From Algoriphagus antarcticus (GTDB lineage: Bacteria > Bacteroidota > Bacteroidia > Cytophagales > Cyclobacteriaceae), in NCBI RefSeq assembly GCF_002150685.1, contig NZ_MSSW01000031.1, positions 62,001 through 126,000 of the forward strand: a DNA stretch of 64,000 bases, in the 5' to 3' direction. The notes under the pieces are model-generated. The model was not told where the DNA came from. It saw only the letters and a list, made by a program, of their open reading frames with translations, and did not search any database. Both the position numbers and the translations under genes were made by a program. Within the stretch, counting starts at the first letter, position 1; each line of letters opens with the position of its first letter. Below, piece by piece: positions 18,079 through 27,720 of this stretch.

Positions 18079-20733
18079 ATGAGTGATGTCTTGACAATTT
18101 CCTCGAAAAAGCCTGAGCAAAGTGCTTTTGATTATGAAGCTTTAAGAAAGATTGGAATTAGCCATATTGAAAAAACTGCATCGGCTATTTGGACAGATTA
18201 TAACATACATGATCCAGGAATTACGATGCTGGAATTGATGTGTTATGTGATTACCGATTTGAGTTATCGAAGCAATAACAGCATCCCAGACTTACTGGCA
18301 ACACCGACCGATAGCAAAACCAATATTTTAAAACATTTCATTTCAGCTGCCCGCATTTTCCCGAATAAACCTGTAACAATTAACGATTACCGTAAGTTGA
18401 TTATCGATATAGAAGGAGTCAAAAATGCTTGGTTAATCAAAAAAACAATTCCAATTATTGCAGATATCACGTGTAAAAAGCTTCGTTTTATACCTCCAGT
18501 AACCGGAAAATGGGAACCCGTAAATGTGCAAGGCTTTTACGATGTACTTTTAGAATTTGACACCAACGTTACCAAAGAACAAAAACTAAATATCAAGCAA
18601 ATTACTCGGGAAGTAGTTCTTGAAAACCGAAACCTTTGCGAAGACTTTTTGGCAATTGAAGAAGTAACCAACCAACAGTTTAGGCTTTGTATTGAGCTGG
18701 AATTAAAACCAGAGGTAGATCCTTTTGAGGCAGTGGCTCAAATGCTTTTTAATATTCAACTTCATCTAACCCCTTTAATCAAATTTTACTGGCTTAAAAA
18801 TTTACTGGATCAAGGGTATACCACAGATTTAATTTTTGAAGGACCACTGCTTACACATGGTTTCATAAAAGAAGAAGAATTAGTCGCGTCCAACCTAAAA
18901 ACTGAACTTCACCTGTCTGATATTATGCAACAAATTTTAAATGTTACAGGCATCAGTAATATTCTAGACATCATTTTTAATGCGACGGATCAGGTTAAAG
19001 AAAGTCCTAATAAATGGATCATCCCAGTGGCATCCGGCAAACAACCAATCCTTAATATTCTTGAATGCAACATTCTGGTATATAAAAATGGCATACCGTT
19101 AAGGCCAGATAAAAATGTGATTAAAAATAGATTCGAGCGGTTGATGAGCGAACACATTATCGGGAATGACAAGGTACGCACCGAAGACATCAGTTTTGCC
19201 ACCGGAAGCTTTTCAGATACAGGGAATTACTTTTCTATACAAAATCATTTCCCTAAAAATTATGGAATAAGCCATTGGGGGTTGCCTTCCGATGCTACTG
19301 ATGAAAGAAAAGCACAAGCGAGGCAGTTACAAGGATACCTGTACTTTTTCGATCAGCAATTGGCAAACTATTTTTCGCAGCTATCGCACCTGCGTAATTT
19401 ATTTTCAACAGAAGATGAAACGGCTACCTATTTCTCCGAGCTGGTTACTAGTTTTAGCCAAGCTGAGGGATTGTTTGCAAATAGTGACAGTATTCGCTCA
19501 ATCATTCAGATTGCAGCAGAAAATAAAATCGATTTTTACAAACGTCGTAATTTATTTTTAGATCACTTACTCTCCAGGTTTTCAGAATCGTTTTTTGATT
19601 ATGTGAACGTTCTTTACTCCGGCTTTACTTCAAATACCAAAGATGTAATTAGTCCGGCAGTTATAAATCAGGAAGATATTGTTAAGGATAAAATAAACTT
19701 TTTAAAAAACTATCCTGAATATAGTGGCAAGCGTTTTACAGCCTATCATTATGTCTCTGATCTAACCTGGGATACAGATAATATCAGCGGTTTAGAAAAA
19801 AGGCTTAAACGTTTATTGGGATTTGACAACATGAACAGGCGCAACCTGATAAATTTATTAACTACTATTCAACACGGTTTTAATGAGTTTAACAATGATC
19901 AGTACTGGTTCAGTATTAAGGATTATGGAAACAATAAAACATTATTGGAGGGAAGGATAAAATACTCTAGCAAAGAGGAGGCGTCATTTGATCTAGAAGA
20001 TGCATTGACATTAATTTACGACTCGGCAAACCTGAGAAGCATTGAAAACGCAGATAGTACCTTTAGTAATCAAGTCTTAAAAGCAGGAGTTGTAATCGGA
20101 AGCAGTACAGAAATATATACGACTAAAGAAGATGCAGATGTCGATCGTTTATTATTAATTACATTGGTTACTGAGACTCGTGCTGAGGAAGGAATGTTTT
20201 TGATCGAACATCCTTTGCTTCTTCCCAGCCCAAGCTTAGAAAAACCTGAATCTCCCCCCGATTCGCCACCATCTTCCCCAATCGAACCTCCAGAATCGCC
20301 TTCAAAAGTAACCAAAGATTTTTTTCTGCCCATTTGTGTAGACGAAAGTTGCAGAGATTGCCAAGATAGGGATCCATATTCCTTCCGCATCAGTGTGATT
20401 TTGCCAGCCTATGCTCCTCGTTTTCTTAACCTCAGCTTCAGAACATATTGTGAACAAACGATCAGGATGGAATCACCAGCACACACTTTTGTTAAAATTT
20501 GTTGGGTAAGTAATGAACAGTTAGTAGAATTTCAGGATGCCTATAAAAATTGGCTGACACTAAAAGCCTCCGGTGCACTGGATTCTGATTATGTGAAATT
20601 AAATAGGTTCATTGAGATTTTCACTGCCTTGAAATCCGTGTATCCAGTGGCACGTCTCGAAGATTGTAAAAGTACGGAAGAGCGCACCCTCTTCTTATTA
20701 AATCAAAACGCATTAGGAACACTTAAAACATAA
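18079..20733 (+). CDS. Baseplate wedge protein (Pvc12-like, gp7 equivalent)
   Basis: An 884-residue protein with the hallmark WTDYNIHDPGITMLELMCYV near residue 39 followed by ITDLSYR, found in the second large baseplate protein of eCIS loci. The C-terminal part (about 770-870) has FRISVILPAYAPRFLN, YCEQTIRMESPAHTFVKICW and a closing helix, common in this family. A Pro/Ser/Glu-rich low-complexity linker lies at about residues 712-752 (PESPPDSPPSSPIEPPESPS). It lies directly before the 964-residue protein with a 5-nt gap, and presumably joins the J-like protein to complete the wedge. Confidence 0.87.
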   Translation: MSDVLTISSKKPEQSAFDYEALRKIGISHIEKTASAIWTDYNIHDPGITMLELMCYVITDLSYRSNNSIPDLLATPTDSKTNILKHFISAARIFPNKPVTINDYRKLIIDIEGVKNAWLIKKTIPIIADITCKKLRFIPPVTGKWEPVNVQGFYDVLLEFDTNVTKEQKLNIKQITREVVLENRNLCEDFLAIEEVTNQQFRLCIELELKPEVDPFEAVAQMLFNIQLHLTPLIKFYWLKNLLDQGYTTDLIFEGPLLTHGFIKEEELVASNLKTELHLSDIMQQILNVTGISNILDIIFNATDQVKESPNKWIIPVASGKQPILNILECNILVYKNGIPLRPDKNVIKNRFERLMSEHIIGNDKVRTEDISFATGSFSDTGNYFSIQNHFPKNYGISHWGLPSDATDERKAQARQLQGYLYFFDQQLANYFSQLSHLRNLFSTEDETATYFSELVTSFSQAEGLFANSDSIRSIIQIAAENKIDFYKRRNLFLDHLLSRFSESFFDYVNVLYSGFTSNTKDVISPAVINQEDIVKDKINFLKNYPEYSGKRFTAYHYVSDLTWDTDNISGLEKRLKRLLGFDNMNRRNLINLLTTIQHGFNEFNNDQYWFSIKDYGNNKTLLEGRIKYSSKEEASFDLEDALTLIYDSANLRSIENADSTFSNQVLKAGVVIGSSTEIYTTKEDADVDRLLLITLVTETRAEEGMFLIEHPLLLPSPSLEKPESPPDSPPSSPIEPPESPSKVTKDFFLPICVDESCRDCQDRDPYSFRISVILPAYAPRFLNLSFRTYCEQTIRMESPAHTFVKICWVSNEQLVEFQDAYKNWLTLKASGALDSDYVKLNRFIEIFTALKSVYPVARLEDCKSTEERTLFLLNQNALGTLKT

Positions 20734-20738
20734 AAATC

Positions 20739-23633
20739 ATGGGTAACGTACTAGACAGCATCAGTAAAGACAATACCCGCTTTACTATTTTTGAAAACAA
20801 CCAGGTATTAACGGCGGATCAATTAAATGATTTATTTAATTATCTGGATGTGCAAACCCGGACAACTCGTACCCGGGCAATTGGGGTAGGTATCATATGC
20901 GGCCTTGAAATCGGTGTGCTTGAAAACAAGCGTCTTGTTCTATCAAAAGGTACTGCTATTACTACAGATGGCGACCTCCTTTCATTAGATTTTGATCAGG
21001 AGTTTGATCAGTATGAGGTATTTGAAGACCTAAATGCAAAGTACCCGTATTTTCAATTAGATACTAATCAACGGATTCCCTTATTCGAACTACGAAACAG
21101 TCAGCTGGTTGGCGCCGTGCCCGGGCTAGAATTGGCGTCGCTAGAAAACACGACTGGCACCACATTTAAAGATTATGTGGGTATACTGTACCTGGAGGAT
21201 TATGACAATGATCCTGATTTATGCACCGGAACAGATTGTGATAATAAGGGCATCACTGCGGTTAAAGATATAAAAGTACTATTAGTGCATATAAACAATG
21301 TTCGCACGTTGCTACAAAGCATGCCTGCCATGAATAAAGACTACTTTAAACTAGAAGATATCTATATCCCGAGAGTAAAAGTGAGTATTGCGATCGATAC
21401 TTTTAACGAGCTAAATGCCTCATTTAATAATGTGCTATCTATAAAAGACGACATTAAAGCTAAGTTGATTAAAGCCTATCAAACATGCCAAACCATCATA
21501 GAAGATCAGTTTGATAACGGCGATCCTACCACAGGCTGGAGCACTTTGCTCGATCAACATTTTACATCAGGGAGCAGTACATCAAGCCAATATGTTTATG
21601 ATTTTGCCCGTGATATCAGCTATGCCTACAATGAAATGAGGGAAAGCTTATTTTCTGATGATATGCTATGCTGCCCAGATGTGGACTTGTTTCCAAAACA
21701 CATACTATTAGGCTTGGTTAGGGATGCTAGTGTGAAAAACCCGATTGTACCTTTCGATATTAGAAATTCAACTCTAATTGATATATCTCCTATAGCATCC
21801 ACCAATTTTTCTACGCTACTGCAACCAAAGCTTAGTTTACTTAGAAATATCCGTTTCAATCCCGGCACATTTATAAAAAGATTTAATAAGCGTCACATTG
21901 ACCTGGAGTACCGCCATCACTTTTATGAATCGCCCATTCTAAACATTAACGATGAGGTAAATGAATTTACCAGATTTTGTTTCATGCGATTGCATAGCAT
22001 GATCACAAACTTCAAAGTTCCGACTGTGGTCGAAGTCCAAAATTTAGTTAGAGGCCTAAAAATTACCCCAAGTTATTATGAAGATGCGGCATTAGGAGAG
22101 CGTAGCATTCCTTTTTATTATCGTGTTAACCCCAACTTGCCCATAAATTTATACTGGAATTTTAACGCAAATAATCGCAAAAAAGAAAACCAACTACTAT
22201 CCTATCACTCAAACACGTATTCTGAAGTTAACCAAGCAACACTCAACCCATTAAACTTCAACATTTTGAAATATAACTTTTTCAGAATTGAAGGACATAT
22301 CGGGTTTATTCGGGCCGATGTAGAAGCTGCATTGAATAAAGTGATTTTAGAAAACAATCTACCTATAAATATACAAGCAGTACAGGTTGAGAAAAAATTG
22401 GAGACCATACCGCCTAGGCCCTGGTTTTTTCCGCATTTATATATGTACGAAAAATCATTAAAAAGTACGTTTATAGACCGTTTGGATCACGCCGATTTGG
22501 TAAACGATAATTTGCGAGCCAAAGATCAAAGCATTCCGGTAACAGAATTTAAAACCGCCAAACAAAACGTGTTAGATAATGCTCGGGATATTGGCGATCC
22601 GCAATTTAATTTTATGAGTTACAGATCGGCAATAACCAATGTAATGAGCGCCACTACCAACGTAAAAGCGCAAACCAGTAAATATGCTTTTTCAAATACT
22701 GCCATACCACATGATTTTATTTTAAACGCAGATATTCTACGTAAAACAGATGTAATTTCGGGAATTTACCAGGAGACGGTGATCAAGAAGAAAACCGGAC
22801 TGATGCTTGGGAATTTCATGAAAGATAACCCGGGTCTAGAACATAACGGGGGTGTAATGAGGGGCGGCACATTTATAATTGTTTACACAGCAGATGACCA
22901 ACGGGTGGTAGCCGATTTTATGCTTCCTTATGCAAGTATTGATAAGGATGTAATTCCCAATCCGCCAGTTTATATGCCGCCTATCCCGTTGCCAACTGGT
23001 CCGCCAATTATACCGAGATTCCCGATTGAAGATATTTTTGAAATTAAACCGCATTACGTGAAAAATTTCGAAGACAAGATTGTTCCCTACGTTAAGGAAA
23101 TAGATTTTGACACAAAACTAACCAATCGGTTTAATCCGAAAATTGCGGAAATTGAAAGTAAGTTTGATTTAAAGTTGGCTATTACGAATACTAAAGTGGA
23201 TGGTATCAGTCCACAAATTGCTGGCTTCGATCAACGTCTAAAAGATAATTCTCAATTGTTTAACAGCGTGCTCACTAAGGATTTGCGAAATGTAGCTGTA
23301 CCTAATATAGGCACTGTTTTCGGTGCCAAAAACCTGACTAACGAAGTAGAAAATTTCGCCAGAAATCGTAAAATCTTAGAAGAAATGCCATTAGATGCAC
23401 CGGGACGTGATGTAATAGAAAAAACGGTTATAGAATCCGCTAATGATTTAACCGAAAAATTAAACGATCAGGCGGTGTTGGGTGATCAAGCGAATAGCAT
23501 GGTTGTGAAAAGTATTCTGGCGGATGTACACAGCGGCACCAGCCTGGTACAAAATCTAGATTTAAAAGGCCAGGCTAACACCATAGCAGAACGGGCCAAT
23601 ACCATAAACAGAGGCTTTAAGTTTAACCGTTAA
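20739..23633 (+). CDS. Large unknown eCIS protein at the Pvc13 (fibre) position
   Basis: A 964-residue protein. The N-terminus (DNTRFTIFENNQVLTADQLN, then DLFNYLDVQTRTTRTRAIGV, GLEIGVL) resembles the baseplate-facing start of phage appendage proteins, and is followed by KGTAITTDGDLLSLDF. A Cys pair occurs in DPDLCTGTDCDNKG. The last 250 residues are rich in short repeated helical phrases (KFDLKLAITNTKVD, FDQRLKDNSQLF). I find no adhesin, trimerisation or enzymatic domain by eye. Position between Pvc12 and the tape measure matches the fibre gene of PVC/Afp, but it could equally be a baseplate accessory such as a spike-surrounding component. Similar large unknown proteins occupy this place in other Bacteroidota loci as far as I recall. 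Confidence 0.72.
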   Translation: MGNVLDSISKDNTRFTIFENNQVLTADQLNDLFNYLDVQTRTTRTRAIGVGIICGLEIGVLENKRLVLSKGTAITTDGDLLSLDFDQEFDQYEVFEDLNAKYPYFQLDTNQRIPLFELRNSQLVGAVPGLELASLENTTGTTFKDYVGILYLEDYDNDPDLCTGTDCDNKGITAVKDIKVLLVHINNVRTLLQSMPAMNKDYFKLEDIYIPRVKVSIAIDTFNELNASFNNVLSIKDDIKAKLIKAYQTCQTIIEDQFDNGDPTTGWSTLLDQHFTSGSSTSSQYVYDFARDISYAYNEMRESLFSDDMLCCPDVDLFPKHILLGLVRDASVKNPIVPFDIRNSTLIDISPIASTNFSTLLQPKLSLLRNIRFNPGTFIKRFNKRHIDLEYRHHFYESPILNINDEVNEFTRFCFMRLHSMITNFKVPTVVEVQNLVRGLKITPSYYEDAALGERSIPFYYRVNPNLPINLYWNFNANNRKKENQLLSYHSNTYSEVNQATLNPLNFNILKYNFFRIEGHIGFIRADVEAALNKVILENNLPINIQAVQVEKKLETIPPRPWFFPHLYMYEKSLKSTFIDRLDHADLVNDNLRAKDQSIPVTEFKTAKQNVLDNARDIGDPQFNFMSYRSAITNVMSATTNVKAQTSKYAFSNTAIPHDFILNADILRKTDVISGIYQETVIKKKTGLMLGNFMKDNPGLEHNGGVMRGGTFIIVYTADDQRVVADFMLPYASIDKDVIPNPPVYMPPIPLPTGPPIIPRFPIEDIFEIKPHYVKNFEDKIVPYVKEIDFDTKLTNRFNPKIAEIESKFDLKLAITNTKVDGISPQIAGFDQRLKDNSQLFNSVLTKDLRNVAVPNIGTVFGAKNLTNEVENFARNRKILEEMPLDAPGRDVIEKTVIESANDLTEKLNDQAVLGDQANSMVVKSILADVHSGTSLVQNLDLKGQANTIAERANTINRGFKFNR

Positions 23634-23635
23634 CA

Positions 23636-25099
23636 ATGAGTGGCGATGTAATAATCCGCAAGCAAAAGATTAATATCAAGGTGGGTAATAAAAAACTTGC
23701 GTTTGACTGCCAGCAAACGATTAATGAGCAGGTAAGTGATGAATTGGTAAAAATGTACGAACGGATTTTTCCCCAAACCACGCACCCAGACCAGTATATC
23801 GCCATTGATTCTATTAAGGTTGACTTGGGCGTAATTTCTGTTTATGATTTCCAGAACCGTTTTTATCAACTAATAGAGCAACAACTGCTGATTGAATTGC
23901 GAAAACAGTTTGAAAAGAGTCCCGAGCTTACCACCGTTTCTACTAGTTATACAGAACCGCCATTAGACGCTACGGAAAAAGAGGCTGAAACTATTCAATA
24001 CAGTTCGGCCAGTGCGCAGGAAAGTGCTGCCCTAGTTTACTTTTTAGAAAAAGGTTTTTATCCTTGGTGGTATAAAAAAAGCAAAAGGAAAACGCCTGAT
24101 GAAATTTTAAAAGGATTTGATGAAATACAACAAAGCAACTTTTTAATACAGATTTACGCAGCATCTAAAAAGCTCTCCGCTTATCATGAAGTCCAACTTA
24201 TAAAGCGTCTATCCAATTATTTGAGTAATACAATTTATGAAACCTTACTAATAAGTTTAGTAGAGTTGCAGGCAGATGATCGTATTCGGAATAATTTGTT
24301 TTTGCTTTTAAATCAGAAGAACCAAATCAGCCAATACTTCCATATTCCTGTGAAGATATTTTACCAGGAGTTCATTCGATTTTTTCTTTTAAATCCAGAG
24401 CTGGAAAACGGAATCAAATCATTTTTAGCTAGTTTAAATCAAAGCTTCCCCTTAGCGCCTGAAGATTTAAAACCCCAAGCAAAATTTTTAGAAGGCTTAG
24501 ATGAACATATACTTTCTATTTTAGAAAAGAAGTTGGACCCTTTTCCAGAATTACCTGCTAGAGTAAAAAAAAGCAAGTCTATTAATCTTGAAGACCCTGA
24601 AGGGATATATATTGAAAATGCTGGTTTGGTTCTTTTACACCCGTTTTTGCCAGTTTACTTCCAAAATTTAGGTTTAGTAAATGATGCTCGGCAATTTATA
24701 TCCGAGGAAGCGAAAGTTAAAGCATCCATACTACTATACTATTTGCAAGAAGGCACTGCCGACTATAAAGAATGGGAAATGGCGCTTAATAAAATTTTAT
24801 GCGGAATAGAAACAACCGAAGTAATTGAAAGCGAAATAGAACTATCAGAACAAGAAATAAAAGAATCAAAACTGCTTTTGCAAACCGTGGTTGGTTATTG
24901 GACAGCCCTGAAGGGCGCCAGTCCAGAATCTCTTCAAGAAACTTTCCTTAAACGGGAAGGTAAAATAACTTTTAAAGAAGATTTTTGGTTAATACAAGTA
25001 GAAAAAATGGGAGTGGATATACTTTTAGAGCGCCTGCCATGGGGAATAGGAACTATCAAACTGCCTTGGCTAAAAGAAATAATCTACGTAGAATGGTAA
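23636..25099 (+). CDS. Contractile injection system tape measure protein (CIS_TMP, Pvc14-like)
   Basis: A 487-residue protein with the CIS_TMP signature YIENAGLVLLHPFLPVYFQN near residues 325-344. The N-terminus (MSGDVIIRKQKINIKV, FPQTTHPDQYIAIDSIKVDL) is also family-typical. Many helical segments follow. In eCIS the tape measure sets tube length during assembly; the particle length implied by this protein would be moderate, since the family ranges to well over 1000 residues. It starts 2 nt after the previous stop, and its own stop lies inside the first codons of the ATPase gene (7-nt overlap). Confidence 0.9.
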   Translation: MSGDVIIRKQKINIKVGNKKLAFDCQQTINEQVSDELVKMYERIFPQTTHPDQYIAIDSIKVDLGVISVYDFQNRFYQLIEQQLLIELRKQFEKSPELTTVSTSYTEPPLDATEKEAETIQYSSASAQESAALVYFLEKGFYPWWYKKSKRKTPDEILKGFDEIQQSNFLIQIYAASKKLSAYHEVQLIKRLSNYLSNTIYETLLISLVELQADDRIRNNLFLLLNQKNQISQYFHIPVKIFYQEFIRFFLLNPELENGIKSFLASLNQSFPLAPEDLKPQAKFLEGLDEHILSILEKKLDPFPELPARVKKSKSINLEDPEGIYIENAGLVLLHPFLPVYFQNLGLVNDARQFISEEAKVKASILLYYLQEGTADYKEWEMALNKILCGIETTEVIESEIELSEQEIKESKLLLQTVVGYWTALKGASPESLQETFLKREGKITFKEDFWLIQVEKMGVDILLERLPWGIGTIKLPWLKEIIYVEW

Positions 25100-26466
25100 G
25101 CGAAATCCCTTCAATAAAAAGAGAAGCATATCACTTAAATGCGCTAGCTCTACTAGATGAAATCAGCTGGTTTGAAACAGTTATTCAGACTCGTCTAAAA
25201 CTCCACTATAGACAAGAGGCCGAGGTAAATTCAATTTTTGAAATCCCTGCACCACAATTACTTAGTGAAGAATCTATTTATGCAGAGTTTGTTAGCTTTT
25301 ACCAACTGTCTGTTTCTGAGCGCCTAATACTCATGTTAGCATTAGTACCACATGTAAGTCCGCAGATATTAGATGTTTTTCTCATCCAAAATTCTACTAC
25401 CAATCGAGGTTTTACGGAATTTGGTGGCTTAAAAGGTGCTGCACATAGCGGCTTTATTCCCACAGCAGAAACAGCTTTATTTTTACTTTCAGGCAATGAT
25501 TTGGGCAAACGTTTTAAAGCCCAGCAATTATTTGATGCTGAACATTTATTTAAAATTCACAATATCTTATATCTGGCACCATCTCCCGCCAATGAACCTA
25601 TTTTTTGCGGTCAGCTTCTAATTAACGACGAGTATGTAGATTTATTTACAGCAGGAAAACTTCGTAAGCCGAACTTCAGCATGGATTTTCCGGCTAAAAG
25701 AATCACCTCTCCACTTGATTGGCAAGATTTAGTAGTAGAAGAGCATACCATGGATCAACTAAACGACATCATAATTTGGTTGGAACATGGCAGCAAGTTG
25801 ATGAATGAGTGGGGAATGAAAAAACAACTAAAACCGGGTTACAAAGCGCTATTTCATGGCCCTCCCGGAACAGGTAAAACACTTACGGCTGGCCTATTTG
25901 GCAAATATGCCGGTTTGGATGTTTACCGGGTGGATCTTTCTATGGTGGTTTCTAAATACATTGGCGAAACCGAAAAGAATTTAGAAAAGGTTTTCGCAAA
26001 GGCTGAACATAAAAATTGGATTTTATTTTTTGATGAAGCTGATGCCCTCTTTGGAAAGAGAACATCGATTTCGGATGCACATGACAAATATGCCAACCAA
26101 GAAATAGCTTACCTCCTCCAACGGCTTGAAGATTACAACGGCCTGGTAATTTTATCATCCAATATGAGGAGCAACGTGGATGAAGCGTTTGGCCGACGGC
26201 TTCAATCTGTTATTCATTTCCCTGTACCAAAAGCCGAAGGACGTTTAAAATTATGGCGAAATACATTTAGTGATCAATCACAACTAGCAGTCGATTTAGA
26301 CCTTACGGCCATAGCTGAAAAATATGAACTTGCAGGAGGTTCTATTATCAACGTAGTTCGATATGCATCCCTAATGGCAATCAGTCGAAAAGAAAGCGTG
26401 ATACGCCAGTCTGATATTCTGACCGGAATTAGAAAAGAATTGAGAAAAGAAGGAAAAACGGTATAA
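25093..26466 (+). CDS. AAA+ ATPase (Pvc15-like)
   Basis: A 457-residue AAA+ protein. Walker A is GPPGTGKT at 256-263, Walker B is ILFFDEADALFGKR with Asp314-Glu315, sensor 1 lies in LVILSSN, and the arginine-finger region is FGRRLQ. The N-terminal 200 residues are the family's extra domain (FEIPAPQLLSEESIYAEFVS, LSVSERLILMLALVPHVSP). In PVC/Afp loci Pvc15 is needed for assembly or cargo loading. The frame is open upstream to 24985, but the ATG at 25093 (MVSEIPSIKREAYHLNAL) just before the tape-measure stop is preferred. A 69-nt gap then leads to the first cargo gene. Confidence 0.96.
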   Translation: MVSEIPSIKREAYHLNALALLDEISWFETVIQTRLKLHYRQEAEVNSIFEIPAPQLLSEESIYAEFVSFYQLSVSERLILMLALVPHVSPQILDVFLIQNSTTNRGFTEFGGLKGAAHSGFIPTAETALFLLSGNDLGKRFKAQQLFDAEHLFKIHNILYLAPSPANEPIFCGQLLINDEYVDLFTAGKLRKPNFSMDFPAKRITSPLDWQDLVVEEHTMDQLNDIIIWLEHGSKLMNEWGMKKQLKPGYKALFHGPPGTGKTLTAGLFGKYAGLDVYRVDLSMVVSKYIGETEKNLEKVFAKAEHKNWILFFDEADALFGKRTSISDAHDKYANQEIAYLLQRLEDYNGLVILSSNMRSNVDEAFGRRLQSVIHFPVPKAEGRLKLWRNTFSDQSQLAVDLDLTAIAEKYELAGGSIINVVRYASLMAISRKESVIRQSDILTGIRKELRKEGKTV

Positions 26467-26535
26467 CAATCTAGCTCCCTCCATTTTTTAATCGGTGTCG
26501 AGGGGGATGAACCTTTTCACTAAAAAATCAATATT

Positions 26536-27720
26536 ATGCCAAAGCTTGTATTTGCATCCTCTGGAGATAAAACAGCAACATCAACAACTAGTGATATAAG
26601 GACTTCCATGTCAAAAGATCCTTTGAAAACTGATGAATCTCCATCTCCTTTTACTATACAAACAAAACTAACTGTTGGCTCTAAGGATGATCCGCTCGAA
26701 GAAGAAGCAGATAATATGGCAAATCAGGTTATGCGAATGCCTGAAAATTCCTTTATCCAAAGAAAGTGTCACGAATGCGAAAAGGAAGATCAAGTACATA
26801 GAACTCGCTTAACCGATTCGATAACACCTCAAATTCAGGCAAAGGGGGATGGCAATTTTTCCGTTAATGAAGCCTCCGCCAGTTCCATTAAGGCTACTTT
26901 AGGATCAGGATCACGACTTGATAAGCATACAAACAACTTCATGAGTGAGCGGTTTGGGCATAATTTCAATGATGTAAAAATTCACAACGATAGCCGGTCC
27001 GCCCAGTTAAGTAATGATCTACATGCAAAAGCATTTACAATAGGAAAAGATATTTACTTTAACCAAAACAAATATAATCCAGCCTCCGAAAATGGCAAAC
27101 ATTTATTGGCACATGAGTTAACCCATACAATACAACAAAGAAATAAGGCAATGAGAGTACAAAAACTAGATCTTTCATTGCATACTTTCAGTAAAGGCTC
27201 TTGTGGCGAACGCAATGTTCAGTGGGTATTTGCACTAAGCAATGCCGCACCAGATGACGGTTACTTAGTACAGCATATCAGATCATTAGAAACGATGGCA
27301 GCTTGCCCCTCTGATATAAGTTACACTGAATTAGCACCCAAATTAGAATTCTGGGAGGCATGGAAAGTAAAAAAAGGTGATAAACTTGATTGGACAACTG
27401 TCCGGGACGCTTGGACAGATGGGAGCACCCGACCTGGCCAACCAAATACCAGTGGCACACAAACCTCATTGGGAACTATTAAATTTTTTACAAAAGCAGT
27501 AACCGGAGATTTAGGCGATTATGGCGTGGCTCCTGTAGGCAATCCTGCCTGGGGACCAGGTAAAGTACCATTAAGTGGCGATTTAACTTCTACCGCAACA
27601 CAACCATCCTGGTTTTCTGGAGCAGCTACCGAAGGGCCATCAAACCGTTGGGCAAGTTCTTGGTGGAATTGTTGCGGAGAAGAAAGTAAACACTTTAGCA
27701 AAGTTGAGTCTAAACCGTAA
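26536..27720 (+). CDS. DUF4157 (eCIS core) candidate cargo, unknown C-terminal domain
   Basis: A 394-residue protein. Residues 41-81 form the module shared with the other two cargo genes: IQTKLTVGSKDDPLEEEAD, then MRMPENSFIQRKCHEC with a CxxC at 78-81. Residues about 125-205 are the DUF4157 domain, including MSERFGHNFNDVKIH, KAFTIGKDIYFN and HELTH at 193-197, the zinc-peptidase-like motif. Residues 206-394 are a separate domain (GSCGERNVQWVFALSNAAPD, WNCCGEESKHF) that I cannot assign. DUF4157 is strongly associated with eCIS effectors. No signal peptide is present, fitting loading from the cytoplasm. Its stop shares a base with the ATG of the next gene, so the pair is coupled. Confidence 0.87.
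   Translation: MPKLVFASSGDKTATSTTSDIRTSMSKDPLKTDESPSPFTIQTKLTVGSKDDPLEEEADNMANQVMRMPENSFIQRKCHECEKEDQVHRTRLTDSITPQIQAKGDGNFSVNEASASSIKATLGSGSRLDKHTNNFMSERFGHNFNDVKIHNDSRSAQLSNDLHAKAFTIGKDIYFNQNKYNPASENGKHLLAHELTHTIQQRNKAMRVQKLDLSLHTFSKGSCGERNVQWVFALSNAAPDDGYLVQHIRSLETMAACPSDISYTELAPKLEFWEAWKVKKGDKLDWTTVRDAWTDGSTRPGQPNTSGTQTSLGTIKFFTKAVTGDLGDYGVAPVGNPAWGPGKVPLSGDLTSTATQPSWFSGAATEGPSNRWASSWWNCCGEESKHFSKVESKP

Noticed and set aside
6516..26466. Prophage or T6SS interpretation of the contractile genes
   Set aside because: No capsid, portal, terminase, integrase, TssJ/L/M or ClpV-type genes are present, while cap, CIS_TMP, Pvc15 ATPase and DUF4157 cargo genes are; this is the eCIS gene set.
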